NCBI RefSeq assembly: GCF_006335125.1
Contig: NZ_VDMO01000002.1
Coordinates: 273,947-337,946 of the forward strand
Source of the DNA: Deinococcus radiopugnans ATCC 19172
Lineage (GTDB): Bacteria > Deinococcota > Deinococci > Deinococcales > Deinococcaceae
Direction: 5' to 3'
DNA: 64,000 nucleotides
Below, piece by piece: positions 34,275-42,595 of the stretch (position 1 is the first letter of the stretch; each line of letters starts with the position of its first letter). The notes under the pieces were generated by a model. The model made no database searches and was not told where the DNA came from. It was given only the letters and a program-made list of their open reading frames with translations. The translations under genes and the position numbers were made by a program.

Positions 34275-34370
34275 TCAGGGGGGGCGGCGACACGCGCCCG
34301 CGCGTCCCGGCATCGGGGCGTCGGCCCGCCGCATCCGCCCTGTGCCACCATCCCTCGTCGCCGCGCAGGC

Positions 34371-34376
34371 TAAACT
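34371..34376 (+). promoter_or_regulatory. -10 box of a leaderless promoter (PpiC-type gene)
   Basis: TAAACT lies 7 nt before the GTG at 34384, with no Shine-Dalgarno. Confidence 0.5.
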
Positions 34377-34383
34377 GCCGGGC

Positions 34384-35415
34384 GTGAAGAAAATCCTGCT
34401 GACCCTGGCGCTGCTCGGCGGCGTCGCCCTGGCCCAGACCGCTCCTCCCGCTCCTGCGCCGGCCCCCACCGCCCCGGAAAGCACCACCCCAGCCCCCGAA
34501 ACGCCCGCTGCCCCCGCAGCGCCGGTCAGTACGGGCGATCCGGCAGCGGTGGTGGGCAAGGTGGGCACGCAGACCTACACCCTGGCGGACTTCGATCAGG
34601 CGTTCCGCATCGCCGCCGCCCGCGTGGTCAACGCCCAGGGCATTCCCTTCGAGGACTCCTATCTGGCCGAGTTCGCCGAGGCCCGCCCGGAATTCCTCAA
34701 GCAGTTTCTGCGGGACCGCGCCGTAACCCAGCTGGCCCAGTCGCGGGCCAAGGTGGATCAGGCCGCCGTGGACCAGCAGTTTGAGGAGGCGCGCGGCAAT
34801 TTCGAGACCGATGAGGCGTTCGCCGAGGCGCTGGCCGCCACCGGCTACCGCACCCCTGAAGACCTGCGCGCCGAGCTGGGACGGCAGGCCCTGGTGGGGG
34901 CCTACCTGGACAGTCTGCAGGAGCGGTTCAAGTTCGGGGACGCCGTGGTGGCCGGGTATTATCAGCTGAACCGCGACGCGCTGAGCCGCGAGGCCGAAGC
35001 CTGCGTCAAGCACATCCTGGTGCCCACCGAGGCCGAGGCCAAGGCCATTGTGGCGGAATTGAAAGGTGGCGCGGACTTCGCCAAGATCGCCGCCGAGAAG
35101 AGCCAGGACCCTGGCAGCGCGCCGCAGGGCGGTGACCTGGGCTGCTTTGGTCCGGGGCAGATGGTGGACACCTTCGACAAGGCCAGCTTCAGCGGGCCAG
35201 TCGGCGAGGTTCAGACGGTGAAGTCGGACTTCGGGTACCACGTTCTGGTGGTCACCAAGCGCACCGACGCAGGCGTACCCCCGCTGGCCGAGGCCGCGCC
35301 GCTGATCCGCCAACAGTTGTCCGGCGAGGCCGCTCAGAAGTACCTGGATTCCCAGATCGCCCGTCTGAACACTGAGGCCTTCCCAGAAGTGGTCACGCTG
35401 CCTGTCAGCGAATAA
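34384..35415 (+). CDS. exported peptidyl-prolyl isomerase (SurA/PpiC-like)
   Basis: The 343-residue protein has a signal peptide (MKKILLTLALLGGVALAQ), a Pro/Ala linker, a helical chaperone region (about 60-200) and a parvulin domain (about 215-310): VKHILVPTEAEAKAIVAELK, FAKIAAEKSQDPGSAPQGGD, LGCFGPGQMV and SDFGYHVLVV. It should assist folding of envelope proteins. The GTG start follows a -10 box by 7 nt, and the mature protein would begin just after the Gln of LAQ. A hairpin terminator follows. Confidence 0.88.
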   Translation: MKKILLTLALLGGVALAQTAPPAPAPAPTAPESTTPAPETPAAPAAPVSTGDPAAVVGKVGTQTYTLADFDQAFRIAAARVVNAQGIPFEDSYLAEFAEARPEFLKQFLRDRAVTQLAQSRAKVDQAAVDQQFEEARGNFETDEAFAEALAATGYRTPEDLRAELGRQALVGAYLDSLQERFKFGDAVVAGYYQLNRDALSREAEACVKHILVPTEAEAKAIVAELKGGADFAKIAAEKSQDPGSAPQGGDLGCFGPGQMVDTFDKASFSGPVGEVQTVKSDFGYHVLVVTKRTDAGVPPLAEAAPLIRQQLSGEAAQKYLDSQIARLNTEAFPEVVTLPVSE

Positions 35416-35463
35416 AGTTCAACGCAACCCAACTCTGTTCTGCTGAGCAGACTCCAACAGCCG

Positions 35464-35503
35464 GAGGCCTTTTCTGAAATTCAGAAGGGCTTCTAGCTTT
35501 TTT
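35464..35503 (+). terminator. terminator after the PpiC-like gene
   Basis: TTCTGA pairs with TCAGAA within a longer imperfect stem (about 35466-35489), followed by TAGCTTTTTT. The stop codon is about 50 bp upstream. Confidence 0.6.
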
Positions 35504-35641
35504 GGGGCGGCCCGCTAAGTCCACAGGCCGTTGAGACAGTCTGGCTCTGGAGCGGATGCATTGCAGATTCGCTTGCTGCTGCTTGACGCCGATACCCCCC
35601 CCGACGCCTGCTAAACACCCCCCCAATCAGCACGCAAATCG

Positions 35642-35647
35642 TTGACA
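35642..35647 (+). promoter_or_regulatory. possible -35 box of the small secreted peptide gene
   Basis: A consensus TTGACA lies 55 bp before the peptide ATG. The expected -10 position (about 35664-35670) only has TGTTCAT, so the assignment is tentative. Confidence 0.3.
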
Positions 35648-35701
35648 GCCTGGAACTGGGCGCTGTTCATCTCCAGCCATCCAAAACCCAGGAGGTGAAC
35701 A

Positions 35702-35839
35702 ATGAAGAAATTGATGACCGCTTTTATCGCGGCCCTGGTGCTGGTGGGCACGGCTTCTGCCGGCCCCCTCAGCGCCCAGAGCGACACGCCCGCAGGTGGG
35801 GTGCATATGGACGGGAAGATGAGCATGTGGGCAGGCTGA
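35702..35839 (+). CDS. 45-aa secreted peptide with C-terminal SMWAG motif
   Basis: This tiny gene has an ideal AGGAGGTG five bases before the ATG and a 16-bp terminator 30 bp after the stop, so it is a self-contained transcription unit. The product starts with a signal peptide (MKKLMTAFIAALVLVGTASA, cut after ASA), leaving a peptide of about 25 residues that ends GKMSMWAG. The end matches the GGRISMWAG repeats in the subtilisin-like protein encoded 340 bp downstream; the DNA stretch AGCATGTGGGC is identical in both. It may be a signalling peptide, a protease substrate or an inhibitor mimicking the protease pro-region. No family is known to me. Confidence 0.75.
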   Translation: MKKLMTAFIAALVLVGTASAGPLSAQSDTPAGGVHMDGKMSMWAG

Positions 35840-35868
35840 TCTCACCGTGTAGCTGTATTTGACAAAAC

Positions 35869-35912
35869 AAGAGTGCCTCTTCCGACCAAACGACGGAAGA
35901 GGCACTCTTTTA
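35869..35912 (+). terminator. strong terminator after the small peptide gene
   Basis: A perfect 16-bp stem (35869-35884 with 35894-35909) with a 9-nt loop is followed by TTTA. The A-rich upstream arm makes it partly bidirectional. Confidence 0.9.
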
Positions 35913-36182
35913 CTTTAGATCCGAACGTCAGAGATCAAGTCGACTCCACACTTCGCAGACCTCTGAGGTATCGAACCTCTCGCTATCACGTCCTCTCAAA
36001 ATGAAGAAAACTTAACATTGTGTAGCCTGGTTAGCCCTTTAGCCGATGGAATATCCATCTCAGGCTAGCGGAGTCGCTTCATGAAATTTCTCTCAAATCG
36101 GGTGTGAAATCTGTAAGAGGACGTCAGGCAAGCTCAAAGGCCTAAAGCTCATCCTGTATGCCCGATTGCAAGGAGACACACC
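35913..36182. other. AT-rich intergenic region with nested palindromes
   Basis: This gap before the protease gene has no supported gene. It is clearly AT-richer than the window (36001-36060 has 24 G or C of 60). It contains GATGGA-ATA-TCCATC (36045-36059) nested inside AGCCTG (36024-36029) and CAGGCT (36061-36066), a possible cruciform or operator. The protease promoter must lie here, but no clear box was found. Confidence 0.5.
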
Positions 36183-37532
36183 ATGACGAACAAGATTGCC
36201 GCTCTCAGCCTGTTGACGCTTGGTCTGCTGTCTGCATGTTCCAACACGGCCCCTACTGCCGACGTGCCCAGCACGCCCCCCCCTGCCGCTACGCCTGTTG
36301 CCCAGGAACGCTTTGTCCAGGTTGCTATGGTTCCCCTTCAGGCCGGGGATACGCCGCAGAGCCTGGCCGCTGCCGTGGGCGGCGCGGTGTTGAGCTGGGC
36401 TGAAGACGGGTGTTCTAGCGGCGACGAGATCAATTGCATGGCCATCATGGGCCTGAAGTCGCAGGCGGACGGCCAGCCCCTGCGTGCCCAGAGTGACCGG
36501 ACGATGTACATCGAGCCGAACAAGGATGTTTTCGGCGGCGGCGGAAAAATGACGGCCACGATGGGCGGACGAATCAGCATGTGGGCGGGCGGACGAATCA
36601 GCATGTGGGCGGGTGGACGAATCAGCATGTGGGCGGGTGGACAATTCACTCAGCTACCCGAGAACACCAAGCTGTGGCAGAAGATTCGCTTGGAAGAAGC
36701 GCAGCACATGGCCCCCAAGTTGGGCGCGGGTGTTACCGTGGCCGTCATCGACACTGGTCTGGACCTCCAGCATCCTGCCTTCAGCAATTCACTCTCGGCT
36801 CCATCCACTTGGTATGACTTCTACGATGGTGACACGATGCCACAAGACGAGGGCACCTTCGGCGTCGGCGGCTACGGGCATGGCAGCAATGTCGCGGGCA
36901 TCGTCTTGCAGGTGGCCCCAGGCGCAAAGATTATGCCACTGCGTGTTCTCGGCTCGGACGGTTCCGGGGACGTGATCATGGTGGCGCGGGCGATCCTGTG
37001 GGCCGCCGACCACGGGGCCAACGTCATCAACTTGAGCCTGGGCAGCAGTGAGAACTCAAAGATTGTGCAGGACGCCATTAAAAAGGTCACGCGCAGCAGA
37101 GTGCTGGTGGTGTCATCAGCAGGAAACAGCAACCTGAACAAGATCACCTATCCGGCAGCGGACGCAACGGCCAAAGACAGTGGCGATTACAGCCTGAGTG
37201 TCGGCAGCGTCGATCTGAACGACGTCAAGTCCAGCTTCTCCAACTACTCGGACAAACTGAAACTGGTGGCCCCCGGCGAAAACGTGTATGCCCCGGCACC
37301 GGACGGACGGATGGCGGCCTGGAGCGGCACCTCGATGGCCGCGCCGATGGCGAGCGGCGGTCTGGCACTGGCACTGGGACAGCAGCTCGCTTCAGGGGAA
37401 CTGATCGAGGAGATGACCGAGAATGCGGCGGACATCTACAAAATCAGTGCCAACAATCCGTATAAGGACAAGCTGGGGGAAAAGGGCCGTCTGGATCTGG
37501 TGCGGTTCCTCGACTCTGCCAGCGACGACTGA
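36183..37532 (+). CDS. subtilisin-like (S8) lipoprotein protease with SMWAG repeats
   Basis: The 449-residue protein has a lipoprotein signal (LGLLSAC, lipid Cys near 19), a pro-region (about 40-160) and a subtilase domain with an intact triad: Asp in VAVIDTGLDLQHP, His in GYGHGSNVAG, oxyanion Asn in SSAGNSN and Ser in GTSMAAPMASG. Just before the catalytic domain (residues 128-151) are three tandem GGRISMWA octapeptides; the upstream secreted peptide ends with the same motif. The protease is anchored outside the membrane. AAGGAG precedes the ATG by eight bases. Twelve bp after its stop begins the TPR-HD-GYP-GGDEF gene. Confidence 0.92.
   Translation: MTNKIAALSLLTLGLLSACSNTAPTADVPSTPPPAATPVAQERFVQVAMVPLQAGDTPQSLAAAVGGAVLSWAEDGCSSGDEINCMAIMGLKSQADGQPLRAQSDRTMYIEPNKDVFGGGGKMTATMGGRISMWAGGRISMWAGGRISMWAGGQFTQLPENTKLWQKIRLEEAQHMAPKLGAGVTVAVIDTGLDLQHPAFSNSLSAPSTWYDFYDGDTMPQDEGTFGVGGYGHGSNVAGIVLQVAPGAKIMPLRVLGSDGSGDVIMVARAILWAADHGANVINLSLGSSENSKIVQDAIKKVTRSRVLVVSSAGNSNLNKITYPAADATAKDSGDYSLSVGSVDLNDVKSSFSNYSDKLKLVAPGENVYAPAPDGRMAAWSGTSMAAPMASGGLALALGQQLASGELIEEMTENAADIYKISANNPYKDKLGEKGRLDLVRFLDSASDD
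36564..36635 (+). repeat. three tandem 24-bp repeats encoding GGRISMWA
   Basis: Units at 36564-36587, 36588-36611 and 36612-36635 are in frame. Units 1 and 2 are identical and unit 3 differs at one base, so the expansion is recent. They fall at the end of the protease pro-region. Confidence 0.95.
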
Positions 37533-37544
37533 GGAGCACCCAGC

Positions 37545-40115
37545 ATGACCATCAGCCGCCGCTCCACGTCTGCGCCGCCACCTGGGCCGCCCCAGACCCA
37601 GCTTCAGGCCCTGCAACGCGCCATCCCCGAATTACTGGACGTCGATCCGGCGCAGGCGCTGGCGCTGGCGCAGACCTGCTGCGCTCTGGCCGGGACTCCC
37701 GGTTCCAGTGAGGCTGCCGAAAGCCAGGTGTTGCTGGGCCGGGCACTCCTGGCCAGTGGTCAGCAAGCGGAGGCGCTGGCTGCGTTCTGCCGCAGCACCG
37801 AGCATTTTGAACGACTGGACCAACCCATTGCCGGGGCCGAGGCCCACAGCCTTGCGGGCAAGCTGCAGCTTGATCTCGGACGGTTCGATGAGGCCGCATG
37901 GCATCTGGAACAGGCGGTTCGTCTCGCGCAGAACGAGCCAGAGGGCCAGGGCATCCAGGCAACGGCGCTGAACCATCTTGCCATCGTCAACCACCATCAG
38001 GGCAGGGTGACGGAAGCCCTTGGGCTGTTGCATCAGGCCCTGCAACTGCGGGAAGACGAGCAGCACGTCACGGGGCAGATTCACTGCCTGATCAACATCA
38101 GCAATATTCAGATGTGGTTCGGGCAGTACGATGAGGCCGTCAGGTCACTGACCCGCGCTTACACGCTTTACAAAACGCAACCGGCCGACCTCAAGCTGGA
38201 AACCCCCATCCTGCACAATCTGGCCCACGTCCACAGCATGCGGGGGGACAACGACCTGGCCATTGAGGTGATGGAGGCGGCCTATAAGTCTGCGGTGGGG
38301 TCTGGGGACCGGCGGATGCAGGCCACGGCCAGCCTTAACCTCGGCATGTGCTGTCTAGACGCGCAACAGTTTGACCGCGCACTCGAATACTTGCAGCTGG
38401 CCCTGAAACTAAGCCGAGAGCTGAGGTACCAAGTGGGCGAGTTGAGCGCGCTGGACAGCCTAGGCAACCTGTACAGTCAGACCGGAGAACTCGCGCTGGC
38501 CTCGCAGACCATCCGTGAGGCGCTGGTGATCGCGCTGGAGATCGGCTCCAAGCAGGGTGAACTGGAAGTCCGCTTGCAGTTGGGGCGGCTGCATCTGCGC
38601 CAGGGCGAGCTGGATGCGGCCCATCAGGAGCTGAACGCGGCCCTGGAACTGGCTGTCGGCATCCAGTCGGTCAAGGAGCAGGCTGAGGCCCATGAGGCGC
38701 TGGCCGAGTATTTCGAGCGGCGCGGCAGTCTGGCCGAGGCACTGACCCACAGCCGCGAGCTGACCCGTATCGAGCGTGAACTGTTCAATGCCGAGCGTGA
38801 CCGGCAGACCCGCAACCTCAGTATCCAGTTCGAGGTCGAGCGTGCCCGGCACGACGCCGAGATCTACCGGGTCCGCACCGACGTGGAGCATGAGGGCCGG
38901 CAACGCGCCGAGGAGCAGGTGCGCGTGCGGACTGCCGAGCTGGCCCGCGCCCAGCAGGAAGTGGTGACGCGGCTGGCCATGGCCGCCGAATACCGTGACG
39001 ACACCACCGGGGAACACACCCGGCGGGTGGGGCGCACCTCGGCCCGGATTGCGCTGGCCCTGGGCTGGCCGGAGGGGCGGGCCAACGTGCTGGGCATCGC
39101 GGCGCGGCTGCACGACGTGGGCAAGATCGGCATTCCCGACAGCGTGCTGCTCAAATCGGGCAAGCTGGACAGCGCCGAATTCCGCCAGATGCAGACCCAC
39201 ACCCTGATCGGGGCGCGCATCCTGTCGGGCGGACGCTCGGAACTGCTGCGGCTGGCCGAGGAAATTGCCCTGACCCACCACGAGCGCTGGGACGGCAGCG
39301 GCTACCCGCGGGGGCTGCAGGCCACCCAGATTCCGCTGTCTGGCCGGATCGTGGCGCTGGCCGACGTGTTCGATGCCCTGACCCAGGTGCGGCCCTACAA
39401 GGCGGCCTGGAGCACGCAGGAGGCGCTGGACGAGATTCGCCGGCAGACCGGGAGTCACTTCGATCCGGATCTGGTGGAGACGGCCGTGGAGGTCCTGACG
39501 CAGCCCGACACCCACAGCGGCGACTGGGGCGAGGAACCGTTGCCACTGGAGCAGGAGGACGCCAGCCATGTGCTGACGGTCTTCGAGCAACTGCTGGTGG
39601 AGCGCACCCGAGAACTGGAGCAGGCCCGGCAGGAGGCCGAGCGGCTGGCCCTGACCGACAGCCTGACCGAACTGGGCAACCGCCGGGCGCTGGAGCAAAG
39701 ACTGGAGCGCACCCTCAGGCAGTCTGCCGAGAGCCGCGCCCCGTTCACCGTCCTCTCCTTTGATCTCGACGGCCTCAAGGCCGTGAACGACGCACAGGGG
39801 CACGCGCAGGGCGACCGGTTCCTTCAGGCGTTCGCGCTGTCGCTTACTCAGGCGTTCGGCGAGGCGGGTCTGGCCTACCGGATCGGCGGCGACGAGTTTG
39901 CCATCGTGACCACCCAACCGCTTGACGAGGCCGCGCTGCGAGACCGCCTGGGACAGGTTCACGAGCAGTTGCGGTGCCAGGGCTTCGAGGACGCCAGCGC
40001 CAGCATGGGACACGCCCAGTACCCGCAGGATGCCCAGACAGCCGGCGACCTGCTGAGGCTCAGCGATCAGCGGATGTACCACCGCAAGCTCTCCCGGCGG
40101 CGCGGGATGCATTGA
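37545..40115 (+). CDS. TPR - HD-GYP - GGDEF signalling protein
   Basis: The 856-residue cytoplasmic protein has about eight TPR motifs (residues about 20-400), a coiled-coil linker (400-470), an HD-GYP phosphodiesterase domain (about 480-650) with HTRRV, LHDVGKIGIPD and HHERWDGSGYP, and a GGDEF diguanylate cyclase domain (about 700-850) with FDLDGLKAVND and YRIGGDEFAIV. Both enzyme signatures are intact, so it may both make and break cyclic di-GMP. TPR domains bind peptides or proteins and could sense a signal. GAGGAG precedes the ATG and the gap to the protease gene is 12 bp, so they form an operon. Confidence 0.92.
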   Translation: MTISRRSTSAPPPGPPQTQLQALQRAIPELLDVDPAQALALAQTCCALAGTPGSSEAAESQVLLGRALLASGQQAEALAAFCRSTEHFERLDQPIAGAEAHSLAGKLQLDLGRFDEAAWHLEQAVRLAQNEPEGQGIQATALNHLAIVNHHQGRVTEALGLLHQALQLREDEQHVTGQIHCLINISNIQMWFGQYDEAVRSLTRAYTLYKTQPADLKLETPILHNLAHVHSMRGDNDLAIEVMEAAYKSAVGSGDRRMQATASLNLGMCCLDAQQFDRALEYLQLALKLSRELRYQVGELSALDSLGNLYSQTGELALASQTIREALVIALEIGSKQGELEVRLQLGRLHLRQGELDAAHQELNAALELAVGIQSVKEQAEAHEALAEYFERRGSLAEALTHSRELTRIERELFNAERDRQTRNLSIQFEVERARHDAEIYRVRTDVEHEGRQRAEEQVRVRTAELARAQQEVVTRLAMAAEYRDDTTGEHTRRVGRTSARIALALGWPEGRANVLGIAARLHDVGKIGIPDSVLLKSGKLDSAEFRQMQTHTLIGARILSGGRSELLRLAEEIALTHHERWDGSGYPRGLQATQIPLSGRIVALADVFDALTQVRPYKAAWSTQEALDEIRRQTGSHFDPDLVETAVEVLTQPDTHSGDWGEEPLPLEQEDASHVLTVFEQLLVERTRELEQARQEAERLALTDSLTELGNRRALEQRLERTLRQSAESRAPFTVLSFDLDGLKAVNDAQGHAQGDRFLQAFALSLTQAFGEAGLAYRIGGDEFAIVTTQPLDEAALRDRLGQVHEQLRCQGFEDASASMGHAQYPQDAQTAGDLLRLSDQRMYHRKLSRRRGMH

Positions 40116-40138
40116 GCAGAATGCATGGAGCGCCAGCG

Positions 40139-40870
40139 TCAGCGCTGGTCCTCCTGGCTCTGGCTGGCCCCGTCCTCAAGCAGCGTCGTCATGGCCGCGT
40201 AACCGCGTTGTCGGGCGTGTTGCAGCGGGGTGACGCCCTCGCGGTCCGCGATCTGGCGGTCTGCGCCGTGGGCCAGCAGTTCGCGCACGATCTCGGTGTG
40301 CGTGGGGCCGCCGTCACCCAGGATCACGGCTTCCAGCAGGGCGGTCCAGCCCAGATTGTTGACGTGGTTCACGTCGATGTCGGTGGTCCGCAGGATCTCG
40401 CGCACATAGGCCAGGTGGCCCCGGTCGGCGGCAGGAATCAGGGCCGTGCCGCCGAAACGGTTGGTGCGGGTCAGGTCAGGGTTGGCCTTCAGCACCTCGC
40501 GCAACATGGCCACGCTGCCCGTTTCGCCCGTCACCAGCAGCGCGTTGCTGCGCCCGTTGTCCTGGGGATCGGGCTTGGCCCCCGCCGCGATCAGGGCGCG
40601 GGCCACCGCCACATGGTCCCCCTTGGCGGCCCAGGTCAACGCGGTGCGCCCGGTGCTGTCGGCCGCGTTGGCAGATGCGCCCGCCCTCAATAGAGTCTGA
40701 AGCTGTTCCAGATCACCGTTCTCGGCGGCCTGCAGCACTTGGCGGTTGCGCTGATCCTGCGTTGTCGTCGTGGTCATTGCGGCTCCCTTTGCGCCGCCCG
40801 CCGAAGCTCCCAACGGTCCGGTGCCGACGGGCAGCAGCCACAGCAGGACCAGGAGGGACAGACGCTTCAT
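40139..40870 (-). CDS. exported ankyrin-repeat protein
   Basis: The 243-residue protein begins with a signal peptide (MKRLSLLVLLWLLPVGTG) and contains about five ankyrin repeats, e.g. DSTGRTALTWAAKGDHVAVA, FGGTALIPAADRGHLAYVRE and REGVTPLQHARQRGYAAM. Ankyrin repeats mediate protein binding; in the bacterial periplasm they can act as stress-related or inhibitor proteins. It is convergent with the HD-GYP gene and has no obvious partner nearby. The chosen start follows the signal peptide logic. Confidence 0.8.
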   Translation of the reverse strand: MKRLSLLVLLWLLPVGTGPLGASAGGAKGAAMTTTTTQDQRNRQVLQAAENGDLEQLQTLLRAGASANAADSTGRTALTWAAKGDHVAVARALIAAGAKPDPQDNGRSNALLVTGETGSVAMLREVLKANPDLTRTNRFGGTALIPAADRGHLAYVREILRTTDIDVNHVNNLGWTALLEAVILGDGGPTHTEIVRELLAHGADRQIADREGVTPLQHARQRGYAAMTTLLEDGASQSQEDQR

Positions 40871-41026
40871 GGCCCCATTGTGGCCGGACCAGGCGGCAAA
40901 GGCAAAAGCCCAGGCCAGTGTCTGAGGGTACCGGTAAGAGATGCTCGGGCTGGGCACTGGCCGAGAGGTGGAACAGCCGTCGGTGATCAGGTGACTGCGG
41001 TTCGGGAGCGCCGGAATTGACCCCTA

Positions 41027-41314
41027 TCAGGCATGGGGCGTCAGGAGAAAGCTGCGCACCTCGCCCAGTCCTCCAGTGTTCAGGAGGACCTTCCCGCTGG
41101 CCCGGTGGATCAGCGCTGGGGTACTCCTTACGCCGCTGCTTTCGGTCAGGGCGGAGAAGGCCTCGGGGTGCCGCTGGCGGTGAAGCACTTCGATCTGGGC
41201 GTCGAACTGTCCCCTCAGCGGCTTTTCCAGCATCAGCTTCAGGCGTTCGCAGTTCGGGCAGTCGTCCTGGGTCAGCAGCACGAAGGGGGGCATCGGGGTC
41301 TGCGAATCAGTCAT
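41027..41314 (-). CDS. thioredoxin/glutaredoxin-fold protein of the nrd operon (NrdH-like)
   Basis: The 95-residue protein has a thioredoxin-type fold with a CPNC redox site (FVLLTQDDCPNCERL) and the cis-Pro region VRSTPALIHR, as in NrdH and glutaredoxins that reduce ribonucleotide reductase. The active-site sequence differs from the usual CMQC/CVQC of NrdH. Its ATG lies 8 bp inside the end of nrdF, so the two are translationally coupled and it is the last gene of the nrd operon. Confidence 0.8.
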   Translation of the reverse strand: MTDSQTPMPPFVLLTQDDCPNCERLKLMLEKPLRGQFDAQIEVLHRQRHPEAFSALTESSGVRSTPALIHRASGKVLLNTGGLGEVRSFLLTPHA

Positions 41315-42326
41315 GACTGACCCTCGTGGCGGGCTGGAGGTCAGGAAAGTGGCCCGCCCACAGCGCGTCAATGTCGGCGTCGGTGAGCGCCTCGGTGGTG
41401 AGCTTGCTGTAGCTGCTGCCCTTGGCGCTGAAGAAGTCGTGGGTGGTGCCGCGCGCCCCGATGCCGTTCTGCACCACCGGATTGATGTCCTCGTCAGGGA
41501 AGGTGCGTTTCAGCGCCAGATTGTCGGCCAGCACGTTGAAGTTGAAGCGGATAAAGCGTTTGACGTCGCCAGCCAGATCCACGTCCGCGTACAGCACGTC
41601 GGTGTAGGCCAGCTCGTTCCTGTAGAGCGTTTGCAGCGTTTCGGCGTACCACGCCCTGGCGTACGCCTGCTCGGCGGCATTGAGGAGGGTGAATTTCTCC
41701 TGCGCCAGCAGCGCCACATACACACCGTGCAGCGCCTCGTCCAGGATGATCAGGTTGAAGATCTCTCCCGCCGAGACCATGCGCCCCTGCCCGGCCAGAT
41801 ACAGCGGGTAGAAGAAGCCGCTGTAGAACAGTGCGGTTTCCAGCATGCACGACACCGCCATCTTTTTCCACAGGCCCAGCGTGGACACGTCGGGGTCATG
41901 AAAGACGCCCTGGATGAAGCTGATCTTGAATTGCAGGTGAGGCTGCGTCCGCACCCACTCGAAGACCTCGCGCTCCTCGGTGGTGGTTAAAAAGGTCTTG
42001 TTCATCAGGCTGTAGCTGCGGGCGTGGATGTCCTCCATCATGCCCTGGAATTGCAGCGTGGCCTTGCGGATGTGGCCGTCCACCAGTCCACGCAGGGCCG
42101 GCATGCCCACCTCGCCCTGCAAGGTGTCTAGCGCGTTCAGCCCTGCCGAGGCGTGGATGTACGTCCAGCGTTCGGCGTCCCCCAGCGTCTTCCAGACCAG
42201 CGCGTCGTTGCTCAGCGGGATTTCCTCGGGAAACCACAGCTGGGAGGTGTATTTCTCGTAGAAGGTGGCCGAGAAGCCGTCTTCGGGGTCAGACCAGTTG
42301 GTGGCGGAAAAGGGTAGGGATGACAT
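41307..42326 (-). CDS. nrdF: class Ib ribonucleotide reductase small subunit
   Basis: The 339-residue subunit generates and holds the tyrosyl radical at a Mn or Fe pair. Metal ligands are visible in ALDTLQG (Asp), MEDIHARSYS (Glu, His, radical Tyr), CMLETALFYSGF (Glu) and LDEALHG (Glu, His). NrdF proteins need NrdI for manganese-oxo assembly, and nrdI is in the same operon. AAGGAG lies directly upstream of the ATG. A 269-bp palindrome-rich gap separates it from nrdE, which is unusual. Confidence 0.95.
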   Translation of the reverse strand: MSSLPFSATNWSDPEDGFSATFYEKYTSQLWFPEEIPLSNDALVWKTLGDAERWTYIHASAGLNALDTLQGEVGMPALRGLVDGHIRKATLQFQGMMEDIHARSYSLMNKTFLTTTEEREVFEWVRTQPHLQFKISFIQGVFHDPDVSTLGLWKKMAVSCMLETALFYSGFFYPLYLAGQGRMVSAGEIFNLIILDEALHGVYVALLAQEKFTLLNAAEQAYARAWYAETLQTLYRNELAYTDVLYADVDLAGDVKRFIRFNFNVLADNLALKRTFPDEDINPVVQNGIGARGTTHDFFSAKGSSYSKLTTEALTDADIDALWAGHFPDLQPATRVSHD

Positions 42327-42595
42327 GGGGACTCCTTGAATAAATTGCGGTGATACGGTTTCCGTCCAATCCGTGATCAAATCAGGAAAGCGCCGATTTG
42401 ATCACTCCTTTCCCGGCCACCGTTCTCTTCCTTCTCGCTCCGCTCGGGTTGAACAGTTCCAAAAACTGTTTAACCGGAATTGGTATGAGTCGGAGACGAC
42501 CCCGAGCGAAGCGAGTGGCAACGGAGCCCTTCTTGCGGCGATGGACACCTTTCCGGTGGTCTTGGCGGAAAGGTTGGAATCAGCGTGTGAGGGTC
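42327..42595. repeat. palindrome-rich insertion between nrdE and nrdF
   Basis: The gap holds several perfect or near-perfect inverted repeats: GTGATCAAATC with GATTTGATCAC (42373-42383, 42395-42405), a 15-bp stem with one mismatch (42434-42448 with 42501-42515) that encloses a 12-bp hairpin (42447-42458 with 42464-42475), and CCTTTCCG with CGGAAAGG (42548-42555, 42566-42573). There is no coding frame I can support. It may be a small repeat element or an intercistronic processing/attenuation site adjusting NrdF to NrdE output. Confidence 0.6.

Noticed and set aside
36001..36015. Tiny ATG AAG AAA ACT TAA frame, like the start of the secreted peptide gene.
   Set aside because: Only four codons and no ribosome site; chance similarity cannot be excluded.
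38110..38150. IQMWFGQ in the TPR protein resembling ISMWAGG.
   Set aside because: The segment fits a normal TPR helix followed by YDEA, so the similarity is probably accidental.
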